Shown piece by piece: positions 1 through 13,900 of a stretch of DNA of 64,000 nucleotides. A model generated the notes under the pieces. The model saw only the letters and a list, made by a program, of their open reading frames with translations, was not told the DNA's origin and searched no databases. The DNA is from Phoronis australis. Lineage: Eukaryota > Phoronida > Phoronidae. The DNA is taken from contig NMRA01000757.1 in the NCBI GenBank assembly GCA_002633005.1, positions 30,990 through 94,989 of the forward strand, given 5' to 3'. How positions within the stretch are numbered: position 1 is the first letter of the stretch; every line of letters begins with the position of its first letter. The translations under genes were made by a program, and so were the position numbers.

Positions 1-32
1 TCAGTCTATGGCTTCAAGAAACTAGATTTTTG

Positions 33-147
33 CACAGGCGTCCTCAGCTTCTGATCGTCCCCAATACACTACATGATATAATACTATTACTAATAATAGT
101 ATTATATGTAGTGTATTGGGGACGATCAGAAGCTGAGGACGCCTGTG
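33..147. mobile_element. Foldback MITE with 8-bp target duplication (hAT-like)
   Basis: A 115-bp near-perfect palindrome with arms of about 55 bp (a 3-base indel is the main difference) beginning CACAGGCGTCC and ending GGACGCCTGTG. It is flanked by the direct repeat GATTTTTG at 25-32 and 148-155. An 8-bp duplication is typical of hAT elements. It lies in the intron, 23 bp past the donor of the SBSPON-like TSP1 exon. Confidence 0.75.
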
Positions 148-170
148 GATTTTTGCATTAGATAACTCAC

Positions 171-3100
171 CTCTGGACTCCTTGCCGTAGGTGTGTCTGG
201 CAGTGATACACTTGCGACCATGACAGACTCTCTTCTCAAACAGAGACGGGCATTTCTTCCCGCCGTTACTAGAGGGCACGACGACGGTTCTTTTCCTTGT
301 CACTTGCCCACGACCGCACTCACGCGAACATCGACCCCACCGTTCCCACGAGGACACGCGACAGTCTACGGCTGTAAAATTGAAGTAATTAGTGTTAGCT
401 ATGTTGTAGTGTTGTAGCATTAATAGGCTATGATATCCTTCGTATCAAGTCACTAGATATCGGAGATATCGTTGTACTCGTGATATCCTTCGTATCAAGT
501 CACTAGATATCGGAGATATCGTTGCACTCGTCTGCACGCGTTGGCTACATTCTTACAGATGTCATTAGCTGGCGAGATGAATTTTGTTTATTGAAATTTT
601 AAACAAGCAAAAGTGACATAACAATCCCCATGTTTCCCGTAGGCTAAATATCCGGACTTCGAAATGGGCCGTCTTGAATATTGAAATGTGTTAATTGATA
701 TATTATTACATTTGTAGCGAGCGACTTTTGAACGACTTAGGGCATCCCTTTTCGACGAAAACAACCGAATAAATATTCATTTTCTTTAGTGTTTAGTAAC
801 AGCAAAGCTCAAGACTATTAATTCATGTATTTGTGTCTTTTCACATGTTCATCTACCTTTCTCTCATACTAGTATGGGTTATCGTTTCATTCGTGTTAGT
901 TAAAATGATAGCTCCATCGAATCACTCTTGTCGCCGCACGGCTCCACGAAGCGTTCGACGCAATTCAAAATCCAGCGCTGCGTGAAAGAGCATAATCTTC
1001 GTGCCAAACGGGCGTGATTGTTTAACGCATCTGTTTCGTACAAAGTGCAAATTTCTGACCATGTCATTCTCAATGGTGCCATTAACTTGCATGGAAGTTG
1101 GAACTATACGAAACCTGAAACAACACCCAAAACGCCAGTTGCCGAGCATTCCACTGCTTCCAGTTTCGATTTTAAACAATGTTTAAAATGTGTGTTTGCG
1201 TTGAGTGTAATCAAGAATATAGCGATTTCGTGAACATGTATAAAATGTTCAAGCAAAAGTGAGAAACCCACTGCATTCGCAATAATTGGAATCGTGAATA
1301 AGATGGTAAGGTGGTAAGAAACCTTTAAAATACACGGTAATTAAGTTGCGATTAATTCCGTTGTAGTTGCAAATGATTCATTCAGTGCTAATAGATTTTT
1401 CATTGTGAAGACCCAGTCCCACTGGTTACTAACCGGCTTACGCGAATATTGACTACCCTGTACGTAAAAGACCATGAATATTGGCTATCTAATGTCCAGA
1501 CCCTTGAACCTCAGGCTGAAGTAGCGGCCATTGCCTTTCAAGAGGTTTACAGGCTACGCGATCAAGTGTTCTCAATACGACATACCTACAAAAACATCGA
1601 CTTCGGAATTTTAAGCCCACTCTTCACCGTCATTGACAACTTACCAAAAGTTGATTCTACGTTGTATAACATTTCCTCATTACAAGCCATTATAATCCAA
1701 TATTAGGAGTTTAGAGCCGTGGTTTAGGGCCAACGTCTTATTATCCCAGTCGCGATTCAGCGACTGAATTTCCAAAGGGTAATAGCATGTGTATCAGCTT
1801 CTACTCATATTCCGCAATGCACTTCCGTAGACACTGGTGTGTTACAGGAGTCTTAGATTGCCATGGCTAGTTTGATGCTCTTTATTCAGTAAATGGAGAA
1901 AACTGGTTCTCAAAATGCAGGTTCTCTGTAAGTGACTATTACCCTTCCGTGCGTACAAGACTGGTATAGGTTTTCTGAAAGCATCTACTCCAACCTTTCG
2001 CATCTAAGCAGAACTTAACATTTCCTGAAACTGACCGAGGCCTGCCACTGGTAAAGCCTAATATCGGTAAGTCAGCTTGTCCGACGTTACCAGTGACCCC
2101 AATTTTAAGCACTAAATACTGTATAACACTCAAAGAGAAGCATAGACAGTACTTTTACTATATCTCGAAGCACGCGAATGAAGAAAGTTCTCGATATCGC
2201 ATGCAAAACACGCAAGAACCAAACTTCAAAAAATCCGAGCAATGACAACAGAAAACTTACACACGTTGCCCACTGGCAACTACAGCTTAGTTATTTGAAT
2301 GTTTCAGGCTGAAATGAAGCTAAGAGCATGCTAGCAGCAGATTTTTATCATACCACAACAAAAAAATACCCCCAGCAAGAAGAGAAAGTGGCTGAAGAGA
2401 AAGGGTGGACAGATGAGAAAAAAATGACATCCTCGTGCGCTGATATACACCACGTGACACAAGCAGCCAGCATCCTCACGTGCGCACCGAAAGCATGCTA
2501 CTTCGTTTTCTCTGCAAGCCTGTACTTACGTATTTGGAACACCTTTTTTATTTCGAACACCCCTATAAGCAATAACTTGAAGTCTCAACGAAAGAAATCG
2601 AAACCCTGTTGCCAACTATGGGATACCGTACACTGTATTGAGCAAGTGAGCAAAATGTACTGGTACTGGAAGCACATGCATGAAAATAAACAAGTCAATA
2701 TTTAAGCAAATACAACTCAGGTAACAGGCCCAATATCATTTTGTAAACAAAATTATTCGAAACAAATGGTCGGCGCGGTCGTTATCCTAAATTCTGGATT
2801 GACACGAGCACTCCACTCGAAATCGTACGGTGTCAAGAGGTTTTAAGTAAAGAAACGGTTCTTAACGAGATTGTTACTCGAGGCCATTCGAACGCGTCCA
2901 TCAACGGTTTTCTCCTACAGTGTCGTCTTCTATAACTATTATAAGGATAGATAATAATGTCATTACAAGAACATTTGCGTCTATTTACGAGTGCCCATGA
3001 TTACGATGTAGGCTGACAATGGGTGTGTATTCGGACTTCACTGTGTGTTATTGTCGTCTGCTCGTAGGAGGCGTGGTATCTCCGTGCAGCCAGCATGTTT

Positions 3101-6100
3101 GTTTGGGTGAGCGATGACGTATATGTATTATTGATACAGGTAATGATAACTTCGAACACATGTACTTTAAAACAAAGTTATGACAGCTTCTCCTGGATGA
3201 GGCAATGTACTGTGTAACTGGAAAACACCAGGGATACGACAATTAAACGGTTATAAAAACGAAAATAATAACTGGGGTTTTAAGTCGTGTTTTTATTAAA
3301 AACCCACATGTACTCTACAGAGGATCACTGTAACCATGAGGTAGTAGTTTTAATGCGAAACGAAACATTTTTAGTACAAGAGAAGATTAAACTTATTTTA
3401 AATTTTTATGGTCCAGGGAAGACGTGCCCTCTTTGAATTAAAAAAAAAACAGTCAGGAAAATAAATAATACAATATTCAATTGTTCTATTCCGTATTTGC
3501 CAACACGAGCTTGTGGTAGTTGTTATGTACATTTCAACGTAGGAGCCGCTGGTTGGACAAACTGAAGACAGATGGGTGAATGAATGTCTTCAAAGTAGGA
3601 GAAGATTACCCATTACAAGACCCTAGCGGCCGGATCGAGGGTGTCGTGAGGAGGGCCCAAACAATATTTTAAAGGGCTGCATAAGCCTTAAACCGACATG
3701 CTGGCGCCGTTTTTAGTAGTGTCCGTGATGAGGCCTACGCAAGGCGCTGGTCTATTATTACCAAAGATTTTATAGTTGATATAGTATCTTTGTCATTATT
3801 ATGCATCATCAGCTTTGTACAGTAACGAACGTCACTACACGTTGCCAATCGTGGACTTGTTCCAGACCTTGGTCTGTCGTTACTATCTATGACATGACAC
3901 TTCAGAACTATTATTTCCCGTCGACCGACGTTCTCAGTCAACACCTCCACGCGGCAGTGATGTTTGACAAATAAAACCACGAAAGCGACCTTCGTTCAAG
4001 TGAAACAAAAAATGACCTGTGTACCTAGCATGACGTCACAACCCAGCAAAACTCTCTTTAAATTGTCCCGGTGGTTTAAGATAAAGTGTTTCGTACGTAT
4101 AAACACGAGATTCTGAGAAAAACAAAAAATTCATACCGAAAATTTTAGGAACTCTTGCCCAATCGTTTACTGATAAACTAGTTTTACATATCGCCATGGT
4201 TATCTGACTATAAAACGAATCAAGCCCCTTACTCCACAAGCTGGTCTCTTAATATTCGTCATTACCACCATAGAATTCTTTTTCCTTACCAACGCGATTC
4301 CTAAGTAATGTGTACCTGCGCCATTTTCCAATTTAACGGTTGTTTCGATGTTCTTGTTGTTGGAAACGGAAATAGAATTCTGTCGCAGTAAGGGATATTC
4401 ATTATTGGGAGGCTGATTTTAGGAGACTAAACAGTTAAATTCTACTTTCGTTTTTTAGTCTGCCAATCAGGGCGAAATTCTGATTAATAAGAAGAAGCAA
4501 ATATCTGATATCGTGCGTCATGCGCGGCGCAAAAGGCCCAGTTACTCTTACCGGGTAAAACTCGGTTACTTTGAAGTTCACTAAATTATTGTTAAGCAAT
4601 TTTTGTTTACTGGCCAGATTTGTTCACGAATTAGTCGCCTTGGAAATTCTACAGACGTCTGGATTCTGTTGTGTCGGGCCAGATTGTCAACACTGCGTGT
4701 CCAGGTGCTTCTCGCCATTACATGAGAAGTATTTATCGGATGTTTTTAGAGCACAATCTGTCGCGAGTGGAGTGTCAACATTTTTATAGAAGCGACACTT
4801 TAATCATTGAAGAGAGCATAAGCCTGTTGACCAACGTGATATTTAGACCTGCCTAACATAATCCTGTCTGACTGGTGATCGAAGAAACTGTCCCAGCTTG
4901 ACACCAAGTAAATGGATCTAGATTTGGGTCTTTTTAAGTCTTCACTGACATAACCCGTGTCTGTCTGGTGGTCGAGGAAACCGTGCGTTCTTGACACTAT
5001 GTAAATGACCTTTAGATTTTGTTCGATGCTTCCACCAGGTGGTGCTCGCACACTCCATGAACGTCCGTACTGTATGGTATTAGTCCATGTTCTCTCGATC
5101 AGTAACTAAGCAGCATTTTGACATTCCAAATATGACGACATTGAAGACTACCGAGTCGGGGCATCGGTGGTGCCGATTCCTTTTAGTGAGGTCAGAATGG
5201 CAGTGATGATTTCCAAAACAAACAGTGGCACCTCAAATGCAATTGAGAGAACCGAATTTTCAATGAAATTAGAAGCGGAAGGGGTAACAAAAGAGCAATT
5301 CTTCTAGTCTATTAACGGAAATTTTAATCTCGCTGGAATTCTCTAGATTTTTTCGAATTTCTAAAATTTCATAAGGCATCCGAGCAGAGTAGTGGGGTTG
5401 CCCGGAATGATCCGTTTGTTCACTGATTGAATACAGTGAGGTCGCGTTTGCGAGGAGGATTATCGCTCTCCTGAGGTAATGAGCGACAAGCGACATACAT
5501 CAATATAAGCCGCTGGTTATTAAGTAAATTCTACAGTCAATTACACTGTTGATTACCTAGTGTTATATATAAAGTGCACGCTCTATATCTGATTAACCGT
5601 AATCTTTCACATACATCTCAGTCCAAACTAACGTACAACACTGACCAGAGAACAGGGGAAGGCCACAGACGACATTTTGACTAGAATCTGGAAGAAATAA
5701 CTTTTCTTTTGATTTGATTTGTGGCAATTTGTGAAAGCCAGCAAATATTCGTGTTTTAAACAGCAACGTCATTATTTCGTTAGCTTCACTTATTCTGTGT
5801 CGTTTTGAATTTAACATGTTAATTGAAAATCTAAGGTATTCATGTCTCGATCGGCTGTGTCTGTGCTGCGTCAGTTGTTAGAAAACGAATATCGCAAGTG
5901 GTTCATTCACCCAAACTATTTGCAAGTTCTTTTCATTCATTGGAAGTACTCAGTTTCAAAATTAGAGTTAATGTCCATTCAATAAATTACGCCACATGAG
6001 TTTAAGATAACAAAACAAAGCAAAATACAATACACTGGTAAAGGAAATTTGTGTGGCTGTTCAAATCTCTTGTTTGCATAGACCACAAACACAAGGCTGG

Positions 6101-6417
6101 AATAACAAATGAAGCCAGACCTCCAATGAGCGATGACGTAAGTACGTACCCATTGGCTAATTGCAGCTGGCTACCCAGAGGAACCACCTACCTGTACAAC
6201 TTTCTTGATAGTCCGCGCAACAGTCCTTCATTTTGAGGCAGTTTTCGTCGCAAAAGCATCGGCCGGAGAAACTTTTCCCCGTCAACCTCGGTCCCGTAGA
6301 ATAGCAAGTGCTATTTCTGCCTGGACAGCACAACTTTTGACAGCCGACCGCCTCGGCTGGGCCGCTTTGACTTGCTATGGCTGCAAAGCATATACAGAGA
6401 GCTAATGTGGTCTTCAT
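171..6417 (-). CDS. SBSPON: SBSPON-like secreted protein (somatomedin B + thrombospondin type 1), first two coding exons, 3' part off the window
   Basis: Exons 6192-6417 and 171-371, joined in phase 1 (ACA G / CC GTA). Exon 1 starts at the ATG at 6417 and encodes a signal peptide of about 23 residues, then a cysteine-rich somatomedin B domain (residues about 25-75) with CCPGR, CFCDENC and DCCADY. Exon 2 continues directly into a TSP1 repeat with the hallmark SSWERWGRCSRECGRG and a closing CHGRKC. Order and spacing match vertebrate SBSPON (RPESP), an extracellular-matrix-type secreted protein. Donors GTAGGT (after 6192) and GTGAGT (after 171) and acceptor TTTTACAG are good. The carboxy-terminal cysteine-rich exons expected in the family should lie left of position 1. 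Domain identity is strong; orthology rather than another SMB-TSP1 protein is an inference. Confidence 0.8.
431..530. repeat. Tandem duplication, 50 bp x 2
   Basis: Two adjacent 50-bp copies starting TGATATCCTTCG, identical except for one base (gttgTactcg versus gttgCactcg). The unit is itself rich in GATATC palindromes. It lies in the SBSPON-like first intron. Confidence 0.9.
531..6191 (-). other. First intron of the SBSPON-like gene, no supported exon
   Basis: Long AT-rich intron between the SMB and TSP1 exons. The open frames in it (for example 1449-1706 plus and 2328-2705 plus) show no recognisable domain, and direct joining of the two flanking exons is already in phase. No RNA gene or clear transposon was recognised here. 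Confidence 0.5.
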
Positions 6418-6478
6418 AATTATATGTCTGTTCTGGTTCTGCTCACAGACTGCACAGGTTCCACGTACAATTGAACCT

Positions 6479-6488
6479 CCTTTATATA
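6479..6488 (-). promoter_or_regulatory. TATA box of the SBSPON-like gene
   Basis: On the minus strand TATATAAAGG lies about 62-71 bases before the ATG at 6417. This fits a transcription start near 6450-6460 and a short 5' leader. The spacing supports 6417 as the true start; no initiator was identified with confidence. Confidence 0.45.
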
Positions 6489-7039
6489 TCGTACCAGATG
6501 AGGCAAGAGGTCAAATGTCAAGACCGCGTTCACCGCCCGCTTTGACGCTTATCACACAGCCTTCGGTTGAATCACGGATTATTTCTTTCTTGAAGGATTA
6601 ATGACGCTTCTGTCCTCTCAGCCAATCCTTTTGTTTAAAGACCAGTCGGGTGACGAACCGAACGGGGTGAGCGACGGCCTCTGTCTGGTACCTGATGCAG
6701 ACGATTAAATTCCTATTTAAGAATCGATTGCCAACCTGACGTTTGATTGGTCGAAAGTTCATTGGACAGTATGGATTTCACCTCGGGTACACGAGGTCTC
6801 AATATGACACGTCGGGAGATGGACTGAAGAAAAACTGCTGCGCTGATTCCTGCTCGGACTACGGTCCCTTTTTATCTATTGTGGACAACAAAAGGTGTGT
6901 AAAGTAAGCGGGAGAGCGTGGAAAAGAAATGAAAAATTCCTGTGCCAGTATTTTCACGGATATTGGCCGGGGACTGGGTACACTTTAGAGTTGTAATTGT
7001 GGACAACCTGAACGCAGGTGTGTAGGCGGGATTTTCATG

Positions 7040-7600
7040 TTTTTAGTATTTTGGTGAATGTCTGCAGCTTTGGATTCGGTGGCAAAATGGTATTTTAGAA
7101 CGACATGTTGGTTATTTTTAGATGAAATATCTATTAAACTGCGAACTGTTGCTGGAATGATGGCCGTTATTGGTTTGATTATTAGGTTTCGAAAATTTTC
7201 ATTTTGCACGATTTCGGTGACAGCAGGAAGAGGAGCGCCGTGTATTTCACTGTTTATATCGCTTCGTACGCATCCGTTTCACTCATTGCCTGATGATGAT
7301 GTGACATGCGGTCTCGAAATATTGCTAGTGTTTTAATTTGTTTGTTAAGTCTCTCGGTGTTTTGCTATACAGTTGCACCTCTGAAGAAAGGAGATTGTTT
7401 TGACACTATGAACGAGTTTGTATTACGCTGTCAAAGAAAAAGTCCAGTCGTGTTTTCAAAGAAGTTTGTGTTAACGAAGGGCTGCTACTGAACTATACAG
7501 ATAATTATTTACTAAACTCCTAAATGTCGCTGGAATGATGGCCGTTATTGGTTTAATTATTAGGTTCTGAAATGTTTCGTTTTGCACGATTTGAAACATT
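7040..7600 (+). repeat. Dispersed repeat with internal direct duplication
   Basis: A segment of about 68 bp containing GCTGGAATGATGGCCGTTAT occurs at about 7150-7217 and again at about 7526-7592, with a few substitutions. Between them, 7240-7340 and 7440-7500 match, in pieces, the minus strand (ACTCATTGCCTGATGATG ... TCTCGAAATA) and the plus strand (AAGTTTGTGTTAACGAAGGG) of the element at 52.95-53.3 kb in the RTTN intron. This shows a dispersed family. It contains the CTGATGA ... GAAA hammerhead-like core, here degenerate. Confidence 0.6.
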
Positions 7601-9140
7601 TGGGGAAAACTGCAACCCATGATTATTTCATAATGATGCTAAGCCGTGGAATTGGTCAAATAGTATTGAATTGAACTTTACGGTTAAACTGTGGCCGTAT
7701 CTTTTTGGTGAGTCTGCGGGCTTACTCTTACTGAGTCTCCGTGATTTTCTGCGACCAGGGCCCGGGACCTAATATTTGTACTTGAAACTTGCCTGGAAAA
7801 TTGACTAATTACATGGCACGCTTCGAGTGAACATAATTCTGAACTCGGATCGTGGCCGACCTATTTTAGTTCCAGTCAACTGTGTTACGCACCATTTCTC
7901 TCTGAAAAAATCCCTCCAAACTCTGACCTGCTCACACTTGACCGGTCACAATACCCCCTCATTATTTAGACCTCAGCCAAACTGAGAGTTTGAACTCTCC
8001 CTTAATTTCGGCGAATTACTGTACGTAATGAGGTTTTCGCCCTCGTGTGACTCAAGGTCTTCACTTCCACAGATTGGTGTTTACATCGGGTTTATTGATG
8101 TAACCAAACCGTAAAATGATTATCGAAGATAATGAGATCGTCTTTCATCTTGTTACGACCACATTTCCACCAGCAGTAAAACACTTGACCATACGCTTCC
8201 TCACAATGCACTAAGTCTGTTGTGATTAGGCGGTGACGTGGAGTCGAGCACGTCGGGTTAATTGGCTTCAATTAATTGTCTAACTTGCTCATCCGTATGG
8301 CACATTGGATAGGTGGCCGATCACATCTGGAAAGGCTGCTGAGAACATAGATAACGGTCACAACACCAGGGAGAGCTGTCGCGTAGGGGTCTGGCGCGCT
8401 TTGCTGACCTTATTAAGCTAAATCGAACGCGCTTACCACGAACAGATTGTCTTTAGTACTAACATTAAGGTTTCCATTTCACACAATCAAATATTAATTT
8501 GTTTTTCTGATGAAAATCGTGTCTTGAGCAATGTAGGAGTGACAACGTCAAATTATGTTTTCACGATTATCTTAGATTACAAATGGACTATTAGGCAATG
8601 TTTACTCGTTATGCAACCGCCAAAGAAAACTTACAACATATGCAAACAAAAGCTTGGTATATATCAACATGACAAGGGCGATTTATAACAACTTGCAACA
8701 TGCAACGGTATTTAGTTAAATGATTTCTGTATTTGTGGTTTCTTTGTTCATTGTAAAGTTCATGCCAGATGGTTTTATGACCCAGTATTTTCTCCGAAAT
8801 GACACGCTAGTCAGCGTGACGTAAACAGCACCGAAACTTGCGAAAAACGCCAAGCTTACCAGGTCTAATGTAAACTCCAACGAACATAGTGCACTCGATA
8901 ATTAGTTCATTTCGTTTTTATTGCGGTTGGCCATGTTATAAGGTTAATGACGATTAATGACGTCACTGTGAAATCATCGAAACAGGCGTTGAGACTAGAG
9001 CCGTGATAGTAGTCCGTTTCGCTCCACATCATTCAAGTTAAATGCGTGCGTTAAAAAATTATGTTTCAATCGTTTCCTTTCGGCAATTCAAAGACTTTAT
9101 TTCTAACCTTTAAAAAATAGTTGTTTTTTTGAATTATGAC

Positions 9141-9220
9141 AGAGGGTGAGAGAGGGAGAGGGAGAGGGAGAGGGAGAGGGAGATGGAGAGGGAGAGGGAG
9201 AGGGAGAGGGAGGGAGGGAC
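9141..9220. repeat. GAGAGG simple repeat
   Basis: About 80 bases of purine-only hexamer repeat (AGAGGG units) with few interruptions. A polypurine tract of this length can form triplex DNA. It is intergenic. Confidence 0.9.
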
Positions 9221-10930
9221 GGACGCAGGTGGTGACTTGGGTTGTTTGATATGCTTTGATTTTACTTAAAATTTTGGCATGGGCGTGTGAATTTGCGTTT
9301 AATACTTGCGTCAATGCCGCTTAATCATGGTAAGCTTCATGCTCGAACTAGGCCTGCTAAACTAAACTAGTTTATTTTATCGAGTTTCATGTAACTGTAA
9401 GTTACATATTTGGGCCCGCACGTCAGTTACCTCGTGTTATAGACACTGGGTGACAGAGATCTCTCTTGGGCAAAAATGTGGGGGATCGAAAATTTTCAGT
9501 TGGTACCTCAGTTATGCGAGAAAAGCCCGGAGACAGGGAGCGGGACCCAATTGTACGACCGGTGGGAGCTTGTATAGGTTATGGTTACTGAAGGCAAGAC
9601 TGCTTAGGTTACCAAGGCTTGCTACACTTCTTTTGTTTAGCTGGCCCGATCGAGAAGCCTTAACGGTGATGTGATAAATTTTCTGCCGCCGGAAGTCATA
9701 AGATCGGCGTTGGAAGCTTTGTGTTAACGAGGCATTAAACGTGACTAAACGTCACTTCCCAATCCTTTACGGTTGAAATATGTGTACTCGTGCAGTACAT
9801 TTGTAAATACGCCGCACACATGTACACTAACAAATTGACCATTGTCAACAAATACAACATTGTTCCCTCGTTGGATCAAAACAAACGAGCGAGTTCATTT
9901 AACATGATCTCGGGCGGTTTGCAATCATAACTCATTATAGGCGCCTTTTCAAACACCATTAATTTCCGATTTATTTCCAAGTGCAAACGTAATAGAAAGC
10001 GTCAGTGTTATGCGAGAGACCACCTGTTACGGTATTTACGATTACGTGAGCACAAAAGTAAAGATGGTAAGCGATGACTGCATTTATCTACCAGTGTATT
10101 CAGCTTCTTTTGTTGTCACGTGACCGCTGGCAGCGTAGTATGAACAGAGGGAGTCACGACCCAGGATTTAGTAATACACTCCTTGTTGTGCCTGGAGCAT
10201 AGTTCAATGACGTGAGGGCGTGGATCCCGAAAGCATTTAAGATACGGAACTGCTGCGGGAAACGAAGAAGCAAGACACTCGCGAATATAGCTATTTACGT
10301 AACCAACAGCAGTTGCATCCAGATTGGTCTGTCTTTAAGTTATTCATGTCGAAATATGTTAAAATTACAAGATTTAATTTTCAAAACAAAAAGAACCGGG
10401 CAACATTAGAATTAGAATGTGGGGGAGTCTCAGTGCTGCCATACTCCTTTATTCAAAGAAACCGTATTATACTGACAAAAACCAATGCACTAAAGGTCTT
10501 CGGTGAGGGTCTTCTCACCTACTCTGATACGAATGTAAACTTGAAAAATAAAGACGTACGCCGGAAAAGGATTCATTTGCGGAAAACCTCCGTGAAACAG
10601 TCACACTTCCGCAGTTTTGTTTCAGTGAAACCATCCTTTTCTTTCTGTAAATTCATTAGTGATCACTTACAGCCCCAGATCGGAAAGGCCACCCTACGAA
10701 CTAAGTCACGAAATTGGAAACAGCACTTTTGTGAGGAATTTTGGAGCCAAAAATTCACCCATTTAATCTCCACGTCCCGCGTGCACCTTCAACAGGGGTA
10801 CTTTCATCCAGGAATGCGACATTTTGAATATTGCAAGCAGTTATAAGACACTAGAGCAGACAACAACGTTGACTGCAGCGTCATCTATGTGAAAGTTCCA
10901 CACCTGCCGTTTCACGCAGTCCTTATCATC

Positions 10931-10938
10931 TATATAAG
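10931..10938 (+). promoter_or_regulatory. TATA box of the PLA2-like gene
   Basis: TATATAAG lies 37-44 bases before the ATG at 10975. It predicts transcription starting near 10960-10965 with a very short leader. The match in sequence and spacing is good and agrees with the chosen start codon. Confidence 0.6.
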
Positions 10939-10974
10939 CAGGCATGCCGTCGTTGATACTACCTTGCACAACAT

Positions 10975-13900
10975 ATGGCCCTTGCACATTGCTATACAAT
11001 GCATCGTCTTTTACTTAGCATTTTCTTTTTCTTAAGTTATTTTATAACTTGCCGTTCTTCTAATGAGCTAAGCTTCAGAGTTACAATTCCTCAGCATAAT
11101 AAGAAGGAAATATGGATATACTCCAACGCCAACGATATTGTCACCGTCATTTTCAATGCCAATAGGAAAATGGTCGACTGCGACGTGGCAAAGAAAAACA
11201 GAGACGCCGTTAAAGACTTATTCTATCATGTGAGTTTTTTTACGATCAGGTATATAGTTTAGTGAGGCAAAACGCGCTTGCGGTTTTGTTTTAAGACATT
11301 ATAGGCTAGAATTAATTTTCTGAAAGCAGCCTCAGCGGTGAATCGAACCCTTAACCCCTGCGGTCGCAACCTAATGCTCTGCTGGTGGAGTTTGACCTTA
11401 TTCGAAAAACAGCAGAATATTTTAAGAGTACTTTTAAACAGGTGAAGCCTCGGGCTTTGATTTTAAGGAACGCCTGCAGGACAAGGGCGAGAATTTATCG
11501 GAGATGAATACAACGAATTGTGTTGTTTTAAAGCTTTGGTTAGATTAATAACTTCAAGAAGTCTATCCCGTCCAGCAAATATCCCCAAAATGCGTTTTTC
11601 AGTCGTAAAGCTGATAATGTCTCTGGAATACACGATTGTAAAATAAACCGTGTGCTCATCGAGATACGGTTTGTATTTTACAAACTATGTGAAAAGGGCA
11701 TTTGGAACTTTGGATTAAGTTTTAAACTTGAAAGGAAGCGAATTAAGGGATAATGACTAAATGTCAACATAAATTTGTCTGTTTCATGTGGTAAATGCTG
11801 TTCAAATTTCGATTATCTCAGTGCCCTACGACGCTGAGCACAACTGCGCAACGAAGTCGTTTGCAACTTGAGAGCTGCCTTTCGCACTGTATAGCTGGCT
11901 AAAAACGAAAATCGAATTAGGCTTTACTCTCGTAAAACTAGTCTCATAGTATTCCTTACCGTGAAAGGATTCTATTAACATTAGCGGTTCAAGAAAATGC
12001 TTTAGAGTTTAAAATTACGAATTCAAAAAAGGCGCAAGCACAAATTGCCAAAAGTGGCTCGAGTTGATAACATTATGAGAAAATGACTCATATCTTGCTG
12101 AAAAATATGAAACCGATTTCATGACAGTAAAAGACCTAATTCGATTTTCGCTTGCTGAACACAGCGAAATGTTGCTAGAAGTGATTATGATCCACCTATA
12201 CTGCTATAAAATTGGTCTCAGCTTGTTCCTTACTCGAATGTGAAATTCTAGGGTTGCTAAGAACTGACAGTTCGTTATTCCGCGAGACCTTGCTCGCCGC
12301 ACTAAAAAGAGACACCGTGACAAGCCAATTTGTGGAGGCTGGTCTCAATCACGAGTGAACGGTCAGTTCTTTCGAAGCTACGCCGGAAATCACCTCAAAT
12401 TTGACTGAATAAAATTGTTTACCAATGCTTTCCATAACGTTAAATGTTTTAAAATTAACATTGTTTTTTGTGTAGTAAAATGAAAAACTAACTCTTTGCT
12501 ATGATGGTCAAGTAACCCAGTTTTGATAACTTTCTTCCTCAATAGATTGATTTTCATATAATCATTAAAATGAAGAATGAAGAAATTCTTTAAACCTTTA
12601 CCTGATGTTTTCTTGTGTTATACGGAAATTTAATCTTCCGTTATGGGGTAAACGTAACGATGCTTGAAGGTGTACAAATACTAATAACAAATATGTTGCC
12701 ACAAAACTGCTTTTTCCTTGCACGCACAAATCCAGGCCCTCGCAGGTAAAGTCGGAGACGAGAGAGTAGTTCAAGAAATGGACGTAACCAAGCTGGGAAG
12801 GCAGTGTAAAAAATTCCTCAGAGATATGGTAAATATTAACAGACCGTTGGCAACAGACGGTCTTTTGCTCGTAACATGCTTTTGTCAACGAATTTTATTT
12901 TGCAAAAATTGTTGATGTTTAACTTATTCCAAGAAAGAGCTCGTCTAAGGCCTACTAATTATTTACTACTTTCCGTTCGAATTTTTGGTCTCTTGTCTTG
13001 AGGTTGACTGACGTATATCACAAAACTAGCCAATTGTTCCGTGGGAAGGGCGATTGCATTGATACGCCAAAATATGTCCATTATTAAACGAAAAATTCCG
13101 ACCGGTGAAGTCGACAGCACCTGGCACCAATGGCTGCTGGTTTTGGTAAATACCAGGATAAATGGAACAGTAGATGCAAACATTGTAAATCGTCAGCTCT
13201 GAAACTTACTGTTAAATCATCTGTCCCAGTACTCAGCTTACGTTACGGTATACCTTGACAAAACACCTTTGAAAAATGAAACGTAGCAAGTGGCTGCTTC
13301 GTTTTCGCCAAACATGTCTAGCTACGCCCCTGATTATTAATTATTTATTGGCAAATTATGCAACAGGGATCAGTAGTTTCAGGTGTCCGTGCTTCAGTCA
13401 TGTGATAGCTGAGATGATCTTTTCGTCTAGACTAGCTAATGAAATCTTCTCCAGTTTGAGGTAATTCCACTCTGTTGTAGAAGAGAAAGAAGGTGGACGA
13501 TAGGTCGGGGGTTGTGAAAGACTTTCGGAAGTTCAGAGAAATGAAGGAAGGGGTTAGCGGTAAATTTTCTTCTTTGCGTTATCCTCTCTTTCCCAATTCC
13601 GTCGTGAGGTTTCTTACTTGCCCGAGTTTGACTCAAAATGTCAAGGTTTTGCCAAATAACTGAACCTTTCGCATCATGTTTAAAACGAGGTTTTACAAAC
13701 ACTGTTTTGCGAACACATTACTTGAGCATTATTTCATTCCGTGGCGGATCTAGGATACCATAAGGGGGGGGGGGCAACACTTAGTCTCGGGCAACCGCGC
13801 AAAGCACGACTGCATGCGCATGCGTGCACTACTAAGCCTGAAATGATGGAAGGAGGACCTCCTTACTGAAATGCAACCGCACAACCAAAAAAAAAAAACG

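Larger units (their letters stand above)
6500..10920. other. Intergenic region between the divergent SBSPON-like and PLA2-like genes
   Basis: Besides the 7.0-7.6 kb repeat and the GA-rich microsatellite at 9.14 kb, nothing gene-like was recognised. A 177-codon open frame at 10313-10846 (plus) has no recognisable domain, and its basic, S/T/K-rich translation does not look like a known family. Confidence 0.4.

Noticed and set aside
10313..10846. 177-codon plus-strand ORF upstream of the PLA2-like gene
   Set aside because: No recognisable domain, no hydrophobic or cysteine pattern, no promoter of its own; length is compatible with chance plus compositional bias. Kept only as a note in the intergenic entry.
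11338..11400. Functional tRNA gene on the minus strand
   Set aside because: B-box is good but the acceptor stem and a regular cloverleaf are not recoverable, and the segment is part of a dispersed repeat.
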